Of a stretch of DNA of 5,572 nt, positions 1-4,568 are shown one piece after another (positions within the stretch are counted from its first letter, which is position 1; each line of letters begins with the position of its first letter). The position numbers and the translations under genes are program-made. The DNA comes from Desulfobacterales bacterium (lineage in GTDB: Bacteria; Desulfobacterota; Desulfobacteria; Desulfobacterales; C00003060). The stretch spans positions 1 to 5,572 of the forward strand of contig DAOUTV010000153.1 of assembly GCA_030668505.1 (NCBI GenBank), read 5' to 3'. A model generated the notes under the pieces. That model was not told where the DNA came from and did no database searches. It saw only the letters and a list, made by a program, of their open reading frames with translations.

Positions 1-40
1 AGCTTTCAGCCTTCAGCTTTGAGCTTGTCCTGCTTGTCCG
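1..40. repeat. Degenerate heptamer repeat block at the left edge
   Basis: The first 28 bases read as four consecutive 7-bp units: AGCTTTC, AGCCTTC, AGCTTTG, AGCTTGT. A short direct repeat of GCTTGTCC follows at about 24-40. The block probably continues to the left outside the window, so its full extent and any inverted partner cannot be seen. It sits immediately upstream of the ribosome binding site of the transporter gene. The same 7-bp period occurs in three other intergenic regions of this window with different core words. It is too short and AG/CT-rich to exclude chance on its own. Confidence 0.5.
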
Positions 41-55
41 GGTTAGGAAATAGAC

Positions 56-928
56 ATGAACTGGTTCGTGCTGTCCCTTGCCTGCGCCTATTTTATGTCC
101 ACAAGCGAGCTTTTTTCAAAGCTGTTGATGCGGGACAATGACGAATGGACAATAGGCTGCGGCATGGTATTGACATCACTCACCTTCCTTGTGCCCCTAC
201 TGATAGGATTGGATTCGTTCCCGTTAAGTCGGGATCTGGTAGTCCTCATGGCTATCCAGATCCCTTTTGAGATTCTTGCCTATTACATATATCTCAGTGC
301 AATCAGGATAGCACCCCTGTCACTTAGCGTACCGTACTTAAGCTTTACACCCGTGTTTGCGATCCTCACAGCCGCCCTCCTGTTGCAAGAAAGAATATCC
401 TTTCAGGGCTTCCTTGGAATACTGATTGTCACGGTTGGCGCCTACGTGTTGAACATCGAACGCTTTGTCCACCATCCTCTTGCCCCCTTTAAGGCAATCT
501 TCAAGTCTCCCGGCTCCCGGCGTATGCTTGTGGTAGCAATTATCTGGAGCCTGACATCGACCCTGGGGAAAAAGGGCGTTCAGCTTTCTGATCCACTATT
601 CTTCGGGATCTTTTACACAATATCGGTATCCGTTCCTATGCTGGCTATTGCAGGCTGGCGTATCAAGCGTGGTGTGGCAACGGTTAACTTGAAAGGTCGA
701 CATTTGATCTGGCTCGCACTGGGAGGCCTGGTGACGGCACTGGCTACATTGACCCATTTCCATGCCATCCAACTCGCACCGGTTTCCTACATGATCGCTG
801 TCAAGAGAACCAGCCTGGTCTTCAGCGTCCTATACGGTGGCTTGATATTCAAGGAAGCGCATATCAGGCTCAGGCTCCTTGGAGCCAGCATCATGTTGTC
901 GGGTGCTGTCATGTTGTATCTTTCCTGA
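56..928 (+). CDS. EamA/DMT-family permease (10-TM drug/metabolite transporter type)
   Basis: A 290-residue polytopic inner-membrane protein of the drug/metabolite transporter superfamily with two tandem EamA-type halves of five helices each. Hydrophobic segments lie near residues 1-20, 35-52, 62-82, 90-110, 116-134, 157-173, 180-200, 217-233, 242-263 and 272-289. The first half has the family signature YLSFTPVFAILTAALLLQER (91-110 region: a proline-containing helix 4 ending in a conserved Glu), and the second half repeats it as SLVFSVLYGGLIFKE (253-267). Length is typical for the family and the reading frame is intact. The ATG start is supported by AGGA at 45-48, seven bases upstream. Substrate cannot be deduced: relatives export amino acids, metabolites or drugs, or are uncharacterised. 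No cotranscribed partner is visible; downstream is repeat-rich non-coding DNA. Family assignment is secure, function open. Confidence 0.9.
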   Translation: MNWFVLSLACAYFMSTSELFSKLLMRDNDEWTIGCGMVLTSLTFLVPLLIGLDSFPLSRDLVVLMAIQIPFEILAYYIYLSAIRIAPLSLSVPYLSFTPVFAILTAALLLQERISFQGFLGILIVTVGAYVLNIERFVHHPLAPFKAIFKSPGSRRMLVVAIIWSLTSTLGKKGVQLSDPLFFGIFYTISVSVPMLAIAGWRIKRGVATVNLKGRHLIWLALGGLVTALATLTHFHAIQLAPVSYMIAVKRTSLVFSVLYGGLIFKEAHIRLRLLGASIMLSGAVMLYLS

Positions 929-989
929 AAGGAACACTTCGCTTGAGGACCGATCCTCCCCCTTCCGGGCAGAGGCCTATTGGAGCGAA

Positions 990-1060
990 GCCCCATAAGC
1001 GCCAAGTTGTTTTGTAAACGTTCACAGGTGACATTTATTCCGTACGGAATCGTTTTGAAA
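990..1060 (+). repeat. Left 71-bp inverted arm of the fold-back element
   Basis: Starts GCCCCATAAGCG and ends with GTTTTGAAA. It pairs base for base with 1398-1468, with only four differences (positions 13, 41, 52 and 61 of the arm). It contains an internal partial palindrome TTCCGTACGGAA at 1038-1049. The right arm carries CCGTACAGAA at the corresponding place, so the small palindrome is perfect only in the left arm. Confidence 0.85.
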
Positions 1061-1063
1061 GCT

Positions 1064-1112
1064 GAACGTCGAACATCGAACATCGAACGTCCAACATCGA
1101 ATGTTGAATGGG
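1064..1112 (+). repeat. Seven tandem 7-bp units (GAACATC type)
   Basis: Seven consecutive heptamers: GAACGTC, GAACATC, GAACATC, GAACGTC, CAACATC, GAATGTT, GAATGGG. The first five differ at only one or two positions, and the array decays toward its right end. It directly follows the 71-bp left arm and precedes the ATG of the four-helix-bundle remnant. An open reading frame passes through it but only by virtue of the repeat; the array is not a gene. Confidence 0.8.
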
Positions 1113-1117
1113 AAAAC

Positions 1118-1270
1118 ATGAAGAAACAGAGTTTAAAACCTGAACTACTAAATGATATTTTAGAGGAAACAGAAGAATTAATTTAGATTTTCGTTACAAG
1201 TATCAAAACGGCCGTTCGACAGGCTCACGGCCCTGAGCGGAGTCGAAGGGCTGAAAAGAAACAGAAATAG
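1118..1270 (+). pseudogene. Remnant of a four-helix-bundle protein (23S rRNA intervening-sequence protein family), C-terminal end only
   Basis: From ATG 1118 the frame reads ELLNDILEETEELI, then a TAG stop at 1184-1186, then continues in the same frame IFVTSIKTA before running into the palindrome at 1215-1247 and a final TAG at 1268-1270. The pattern of an acidic helix ending in EELI followed directly by IFVTSIKTA matches, from memory, the C-terminus of the four-helix-bundle/S23 family (about 115-130 residues), where the stop codon stands in place of a normal residue. The N-terminal three helices are absent. So the copy is broken twice: truncated at the 5' side and interrupted by a nonsense codon. 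Its natural last codons are replaced by the inserted palindrome. It lies inside the 479-bp inverted-repeat element. Family assignment rests on about 30 residues, hence the moderate confidence; it is certainly not functional. Confidence 0.6.
1213..1249. repeat. REP-like small palindrome
   Basis: TTCGACAGGCTCA (1215-1227) faces TGAGCGGAGTCGAA (1234-1247), giving a hairpin with paired TTCGAC/GTCGAA and GCTCA/TGAGC blocks around a short GC-rich loop. I recognise this word pair as a palindromic repeat scattered through many environmental bacterial genomes; it often appears inside or at the ends of decayed ORFs. Here it is embedded in the tail of the four-helix-bundle remnant, in the middle of the larger fold-back element, so it is a repeat within a repeat. 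Confidence 0.65.
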
Positions 1271-1343
1271 TCATTCAGGGTTCGGCATTGGTTTTTTTAT
1301 TTGATCTTAAAATAATTTGAAGAGCGGAGCGACATCATTATTC

Positions 1344-1371
1344 GACGTTGGACGTTCGATGTTCGACGTTC
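1344..1371 (-). repeat. Four tandem 7-bp units, inverted partner of the array at 1064-1112
   Basis: On the plus strand the units read GACGTTG, GACGTTC, GATGTTC, GACGTTC. On the minus strand they are GAACGTC, GAACATC, GAACGTC, CAACGTC, the same words in the same order as units of the left array. This shorter array has fewer units than the left one, as expected for a tract that gains or loses whole units. It is followed by a 26-bp stretch without a clear partner and then by the 71-bp right arm. Confidence 0.8.
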
Positions 1372-1397
1372 ATCTTTTAATATGTTCGCTGTTCATT

Positions 1398-1468
1398 TTT
1401 CAAAACAATTCCGTACAGAATAAATGTAACCTGTGAACGTTTACAAAACAACTTAGCGCTTATGGGGC
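1398..1468 (-). repeat. Right 71-bp inverted arm of the fold-back element
   Basis: This is the reverse complement of 990-1060 with four substitutions and no indels (67 of 71 identical by hand count). It ends at GCTTATGGGGC, directly followed by a G-rich stretch. Neither side shows an obvious short duplication that would mark an insertion site. Confidence 0.85.
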
Positions 1469-1689
1469 GGTTGTACCTGGGGCCTTGGGGGGGGTGGCTC
1501 ATCTCGTCAGCTTTTTGCCAGACCCAGAAAGATTGGATCTTGCGTCCATACGTTCAGTGTGGAGCCACAAAAAAGGCATACTATCTTGATCAGGCTTGGG
1601 CAGGGGCGCTGCTGTACAAACCGAAAAGTTAGGTGGCGGGGGGCCTTTTCTCTTGTGTTTGGGGCAAGATTTGGATAGGGATGTGATTT
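1469..1689. other. Non-coding leader of the DUF2062 gene, G-rich at its start
   Basis: No gene is visible. The stretch begins with a G-rich run, including eight consecutive G at 1487-1494. A perfect 7-bp inverted repeat GTGGCTC (1494-1500)/GAGCCAC (1562-1568) encloses 61 bases. A GG-N10-GC arrangement at 1599-1612 is a poor sigma54-type match. No convincing sigma70 hexamer pair was found. The last bases carry AGGG at 1677-1680, nine bases before the ATG at 1690, a plausible but weak ribosome binding site. Confidence 0.4.
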
Positions 1690-2181
1690 ATGGAAACTTT
1701 AAACCCTCCCCGTGGTAGCATCAAGGGTTTTATTCGGTATTTTTATGATCGTTTCATCCGACTTCACGGCAGCCCTGAGCAGGTCGCCTGGGGAGCAGCA
1801 GTAGGCTTTTTTGTAGCTATGACCCCGACAATGGGCATCCAGACCTTATTGGCCGTTCCCATTGCGGCCTTCTTCAAAATCAACAAGATCGCAGCGGCCG
1901 TAACCGTGTGGCTCACCAATCCGTTTACAGCACCTTTTATTTACGGATTTAATTACATGGCAGGAGCAAAACTGCTAGGTTATCCACTAAAAGCCCCGTT
2001 CTTTTCCAACCCTTCATGGGAAACATTGTGGCATTCCAGCAAGAGCGTCTTTCTCTCCCTAATGGTTGGCGGCACCCTGACCGGCATAGTCGTGGGCGTA
2101 GCAGGCTACTTCTTGACTTTGGCTATGGTTAGGGCTGCTCGGGAAAAAGCCCGTCGAATTAGACAAAGAAAAAAGGGTTAA
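1690..2181 (+). CDS. DUF2062 domain membrane protein
   Basis: A 163-residue protein that is essentially one DUF2062 domain. After a short amphipathic N-terminus (residues 1-28), the family core runs from GSPEQVAWGAAVGFFVAMTP (27-46) through MGIQTLLAVPIAAFFKINK (48-66) to AVTVWLTNPFTAPFIYGFNY (70-89). The conserved features are the small-residue-rich helix, the TP.MG.QT turn and the TNP.T.P loop. Hydrophobic segments lie near 32-62, 66-95 and 118-147, followed by a strongly basic cytoplasmic tail (residues 148-163, rich in Arg and Lys). Length is normal for a stand-alone member. The biochemical role is unknown; some relatives are fused to or lie near glycosyltransferases, but none is present here. 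The gene stands alone, downstream of the fold-back element, and converges on the minus-strand hps gene with 16 bases between the stop codons. Confidence 0.9.
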   Translation: METLNPPRGSIKGFIRYFYDRFIRLHGSPEQVAWGAAVGFFVAMTPTMGIQTLLAVPIAAFFKINKIAAAVTVWLTNPFTAPFIYGFNYMAGAKLLGYPLKAPFFSNPSWETLWHSSKSVFLSLMVGGTLTGIVVGVAGYFLTLAMVRAAREKARRIRQRKKG

Positions 2182-2197
2182 TCTGACTTCTCCGGTT

Positions 2198-3484
2198 TTA
2201 TTTTTTCTCCCAGCGCAAAAGTTCTGTTACCTTGCTAAGGGTGCTTCCTTCCTTGATTTCTTGACGGATTCGGTTCTCTCTTTCTAAAACGTCCATACTG
2301 CGGTTAGCATATTCAGTAGCTATTGACCTTGGCAGAACCACAACCCCGTCATCGTCCCCGAGAAGCCAGTCGCCATTTTCCACCCTGCGGCTACCCACCG
2401 TTATGGGAGCACCGATTTCCCCAAAACCCTTTGGCTCACCGGCATTGGGCATAATCAGTCTTGTAAAGGCTGGAAACTTCATTTGGGCAATGTCGTAAGT
2501 ATCGCGGATAGCGCCGTCTATGACCACTCCCGCCACCCCTCTCTGCAGTGCAGAGTGTGTGGCTAACTCTCCCCAGATGGCTGGGCCGACCCCTCCTGCG
2601 TCAATGACGATCACATCCCCTTTTTCTGCGATATCAATCGCTTCAACAGGCTTGGCCCAGTCGCCCGGATAGGTCCTGACAGTCACGGCCCGGCCTGCCA
2701 TGTTGATCCCTTTAAATAAGGGACGTATACCATCCAAGACTCCACCCCTGTGCAAGGCATCTGACAGATTTGCTGCGGAAACCTGCTTAAGGATGTCTCG
2801 AATATCCGCCTCGGTGCCCCTCTTAAAAAGCTTGGTAGGGATGGCGACCATTTCCTCCATGGCCTTTTTTATGTTGCGGGCCGCCTCCGTGGGGTCAGCC
2901 GCCTTTGTAATGGCCCCACCCACGATAACAACCGATGCACCTGCTTCCAGTGCGCTGGGCGCTGTTTCAGAGTTAATCCCTCCGGCCACTCCTACGGGCA
3001 GGAAAACAGCCTCGGCCACACGGCGCAGGGTTTCAAAGGGGTCTTTCCCCTCCATTTGTTCGTCTATGGCACAATGGACCGTGATGTAATCGGCTCCAAA
3101 ATCCTGAACCTGTTTAGCCCGAGACACAGGGTCTTTTACTGCAATCAGGTCCACTACAACCTTGGCCCCGTAGTTTTTGCCCGCCTGTATACACTCGCGA
3201 ATCGTGGCGTCACTGGCAGCACCAAGAACATCGACAATATTAGCCCCTGCCTTGGCAGCGGTTTCAACCTCGATCCGGCCTGCATCCATTATTTTCATGT
3301 CGGCAACGAGGGTCACATTGGGAAACAAACTCCTCAGCTCACGCACAGCTTGGAGCCCCTCGCTCTTGATCAATGGGGTGCCGACCTCAAGCCAATCCAC
3401 GCCGCCGGCCACCCCGGCCTGTGCACTTTTTACGGCCCGCTTTAAATCAACAAAATCAAGGGCAAGTTGTAGAACAGGTTTCAT
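2198..3484 (-). CDS. hxlA: 3-hexulose-6-phosphate synthase fused to an RraA-like domain
   Basis: A 428-residue fusion. Residues 1-212 form an OMP-decarboxylase-superfamily barrel, 3-hexulose-6-phosphate synthase, which condenses formaldehyde with ribulose 5-phosphate (RuMP pathway; reverse gives ribulose 5-phosphate). Visible signatures: WLEVGTPLI (31-39), the catalytic D-x-K-x-x-D in ADMKIMDAG (61-69: Asp62, Lys64, Asp67), DYITVH (132-137), and phosphate-binding VAGGI (166-170) and VIVGGAIT (186-193). Residues 218-428 are RraA-like, with WGELATH (304-310), IDGAIRDTYD (322-331, containing the RD-x2-D pattern of class II HMG/CHA-type aldolases) and GDDDGVVVLP (376-385). Its substrate is unknown. 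The frame can extend to a GTG at 3490. I chose the ATG at 3484 because AAGG lies seven bases upstream of it, whereas GTG would sit one base from that site, and MKPVLQLALDF is a natural synthase N-terminus. It follows hxlB on the same strand, 139 bases away. Confidence 0.9.
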   Translation of the reverse strand: MKPVLQLALDFVDLKRAVKSAQAGVAGGVDWLEVGTPLIKSEGLQAVRELRSLFPNVTLVADMKIMDAGRIEVETAAKAGANIVDVLGAASDATIRECIQAGKNYGAKVVVDLIAVKDPVSRAKQVQDFGADYITVHCAIDEQMEGKDPFETLRRVAEAVFLPVGVAGGINSETAPSALEAGASVVIVGGAITKAADPTEAARNIKKAMEEMVAIPTKLFKRGTEADIRDILKQVSAANLSDALHRGGVLDGIRPLFKGINMAGRAVTVRTYPGDWAKPVEAIDIAEKGDVIVIDAGGVGPAIWGELATHSALQRGVAGVVIDGAIRDTYDIAQMKFPAFTRLIMPNAGEPKGFGEIGAPITVGSRRVENGDWLLGDDDGVVVLPRSIATEYANRSMDVLERENRIRQEIKEGSTLSKVTELLRWEKK

Positions 3485-3504
3485 CTCCACACCTTATTTC
3501 CATT

Positions 3505-3567
3505 GCGGATTTCGGAATGTGGATTTCGGACTTTGGGTTTTAATTCCGCAATCCGCAATCCAAAATC
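3505..3567. repeat. Nine-unit heptamer fold-back repeat between hxlB and the synthase gene
   Basis: Read in sevens from 3505: GCGGATT, TCGGAAT, GTGGATT, TCGGACT, TTGGGTT, TTAATTC, CGCAATC, CGCAATC, CAAAATC. The last three are near-identical units, and the first ones are their inverted, more diverged counterparts. The best hairpin pairs 3503-3516 with 3545-3558 (13 of 14 positions) around a 28-base loop. It lies inside the hxlB-to-synthase gap, so a read-through transcript would carry this hairpin about 20 bases upstream of the synthase start. Confidence 0.7.
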
Positions 3568-3596
3568 GCTGGGGCTCGATATGTTCTCTGAGAGAC

Positions 3597-3624
3597 AAAA
3601 AATATCCCTTTCAGTTAGAAGGAT
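3597..3624 (-). terminator. Weak terminator-like hairpin after hxlB
   Basis: On the minus strand, immediately at the hxlB stop codon, ATCCTT can pair with AAGGAT-like sequence (3619-3624 with 3604-3609, six pairs including one G-U), followed one base later by a run of six T (3597-3602). The stem is short and AT-rich, so it would at most be a partial terminator or attenuator that reduces read-through into the synthase gene. It could be chance. Confidence 0.3.
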
Positions 3625-4181
3625 CATTCCAAATTGGTGTGCCGGTCCAGTATCGTTCGAGGATCACTCCCATGCCTTTTGTACAATGCCAGCACAATTG
3701 TTTCCAGCATGACAAAGGCCGCCTGCTCAAACAAAGACCCTGGGGGTTGGATAGAGTTAAAGTCCTCAGGAAATTCAAGCCTTGACCCAGTTGGAAGGGA
3801 GATGCTGTAATCAAGCACTCTTCCAATCGGGGAATCTTTAACCCCTATTACGCCAAAAGTCTTTGCTCCCTGCTGCCGGGCTACCCTTGCGCATTCCTGG
3901 GTCAAAGTGGTTTGCCCTGAACCGGAAAGCACAATGAGCATGTCCTCTTTGCCGATCCTGGGGGTTATGGTTTCACCAACAAAGAAGGCCGGATATCCTA
4001 ATTGCATTAGACGCATACAAAAACAGCGCAAGATGTATCCGGACCTCCCTTGGGCAGCGCAAAAAATCCTGCCTGACTTGTCGATCTCATCGATCAGATA
4101 AGCAACTTCCTTCTTTGACACCTTTGTCAGGAGGTTTCGATTTTCGTCCAAAATGTCTTCACCAATGGCTTGAGTATTCAC
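3624..4181 (-). CDS. hxlB: 6-phospho-3-hexuloisomerase (PHI)
   Basis: A 185-residue single-domain SIS (sugar isomerase) protein that interconverts D-arabino-3-hexulose 6-phosphate and fructose 6-phosphate, the step following formaldehyde condensation. Family signatures in order: AAQGRSGYILRCFCMRLMQLG (42-62, the first SIS loop with GRSG 45-48), GETITPRIG (69-77), the phosphate-binding SGSGQTT (86-92), and QPPGSLFEQ (145-153), in which Glu152 is the likely catalytic acid/base. The C-terminus RHTNLE is the usual family ending. Length is normal. The start is GTG at 4179-4181, supported by AGGA about seven bases upstream; the only nearby ATG is out of frame and stops after three codons. It is the first gene of the minus-strand pair with the synthase fusion. 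Context and motifs agree, so the assignment is firm. Confidence 0.92.
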   Translation of the reverse strand: MNTQAIGEDILDENRNLLTKVSKKEVAYLIDEIDKSGRIFCAAQGRSGYILRCFCMRLMQLGYPAFFVGETITPRIGKEDMLIVLSGSGQTTLTQECARVARQQGAKTFGVIGVKDSPIGRVLDYSISLPTGSRLEFPEDFNSIQPPGSLFEQAAFVMLETIVLALYKRHGSDPRTILDRHTNLE

Positions 4182-4209
4182 CTGATCATCCTATGGAGAA
4201 CATGCTTTA

Positions 4210-4222
4210 GGCGCTTAACGCC
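4210..4222. repeat. Short inverted repeat next to the hxlB leader palindrome
   Basis: GGCG (4210-4213) and CGCC (4219-4222) flank CTTAA. It is three bases from the larger perfect inverted repeat at 4225-4250, so the hxlB upstream region would form two adjacent hairpins in RNA. It is short and may be incidental. Confidence 0.35.
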
Positions 4223-4224
4223 GC

Positions 4225-4250
4225 AACATCGACAAAAGATTGTCGATGTT
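4225..4250. promoter_or_regulatory. Perfect 10-bp inverted repeat upstream of hxlB (candidate operator or leader hairpin)
   Basis: AACATCGACA (4225-4234) and TGTCGATGTT (4241-4250) are perfect inverted copies separated by six bases. The centre is about 56 bases upstream of the hxlB GTG. The arm length and 16-bp centre-to-centre spacing would suit a dimeric helix-turn-helix repressor or activator. As RNA it would be a stable 10-bp hairpin in the leader, but no T run follows it on the minus strand, so a simple intrinsic terminator is unlikely. The AT-rich tract just beyond (about 4255-4285) contains TATAAA on the minus strand and is the likeliest promoter region, although I found no good -35 partner. 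Confidence 0.5.
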
Positions 4251-4288
4251 TGTAAGATATTGTTTATATTAATTAATAATGTTTAAAT

Positions 4289-4419
4289 CCGAAATTCGAA
4301 TATCGAAATTCGAAACAATTTTTAAATCTTCAAAATTCAAATGACCAAAACAAGACTCCTCTCAGATTGGTTTGAACATTTGAACATTCGGATTTCGGAT
4401 TTCGAGATTCGAATTTCCG
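4289..4419. repeat. 131-bp heptamer fold-back repeat in the hxlB/HDOD intergenic region
   Basis: The left arm 4289-4314 and right arm 4394-4419 are inverted copies matching at 23 of 26 positions. The left arm reads in sevens as GAAATTC, GAATATC, GAAATTC (4291-4311). The right arm reads CGGATTT, CGGATTT, CGAGATT, CGAATTT (4389-4416). The 79-base spacer contains weaker symmetry (TTCAAAATTCAAATG against CATTTGAACATT-type sequence). I recognise this style of repeat from intergenic DNA of sulphate-reducing and other environmental bacteria. No protein is encoded. Confidence 0.75.
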
Positions 4420-4508
4420 CTTTATGCGGGTTAGATTATAGGAAAAAGGCTGCCGAGTCAATCATACGATTTTTGGGCTGCCTGGCAACGAGACCAATAC
4501 TTTTATGA

Positions 4509-4537
4509 TTGACAAGCAACCGTCCTTTTCCTATTAT
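4509..4537 (+). promoter_or_regulatory. Sigma70-type promoter of the HDOD gene
   Basis: A perfect -35 hexamer TTGACA (4509-4514) and a five-of-six -10 hexamer TATTAT (4532-4537) are separated by exactly 17 bases. Transcription would begin near 4544, leaving a leader of about 25 bases before the ATG at 4569. This is the best promoter match in the window, and it argues that the in-frame TTG at 4509 is promoter DNA rather than a start codon. Confidence 0.75.
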
Positions 4538-4568
4538 ACCTTGTTCAAAAAGAAGACTCTATTTTTCT

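Larger units (their letters stand above)
990..1468. mobile_element. 479-bp fold-back element with 71-bp inverted ends (candidate non-autonomous mobile or IVS-like element)
   Basis: The outer arms 990-1060 and 1398-1468 are inverted copies of each other and, by hand alignment, match at 67 of 71 positions with no gap. Inner arms made of 7-bp units (1064-1112 and 1344-1371) extend the symmetry. The interior (about 1113-1343) holds a decayed four-helix-bundle protein fragment and a small palindrome. No transposase is encoded and no obvious target-site duplication flanks the arms. The near-perfect arms show that the two ends are being kept similar or arose recently, while the cargo is degenerate. 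As RNA or single-stranded DNA it could fold into a very long hairpin. It could be a defective mobile element, or a relative of the inverted-repeat-bounded intervening sequences that carry four-helix-bundle genes inside 23S rRNA in some bacteria. There is no rRNA here. Confidence 0.55.

Noticed and set aside
980..1117. Open reading frame upstream of and in frame with the four-helix-bundle remnant
   Set aside because: It is a translation of the inverted arm and heptamer array. The peptide is repeat-derived and has no relation to the missing N-terminal helices.
787..1119. 110-residue minus-strand reading frame overlapping the end of the transporter gene
   Set aside because: It runs through the heptamer array and inverted arm and then antisense to the transporter's last helices; there is no domain and it is composition-driven.
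1064..1371. CRISPR array
   Set aside because: The repeat units are 7 bp without unique spacers, and no cas gene is present.
1494..1568. tRNA-sized structure closed by the 7-bp repeat GTGGCTC/GAGCCAC, with a TTCAG-containing loop near the 3' side
   Set aside because: The T-stem overlaps the acceptor by one base, the anticodon-like loop lacks U33 and its stem has only three pairs, and no D arm forms. It is not a credible tRNA.
1597..1613. Sigma54-type promoter in front of the DUF2062 gene
   Set aside because: The GG-N10-GC spacing is present, but three other consensus positions fail and the region is G-rich, so a chance match is likely.
2167..2208. Bidirectional terminator between the convergent DUF2062 and synthase genes
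   Set aside because: Only an A-rich/T-rich 8-bp match (AGAAAAAA with TTTTTTCT) around a 26-base loop; it has no GC stem and is too weak to call.
3485..3490. GTG start two codons upstream for the synthase fusion
   Set aside because: The AAGG ribosome binding site would be one base from GTG but seven bases from the ATG at 3484; the downstream ATG gives a normal N-terminus.
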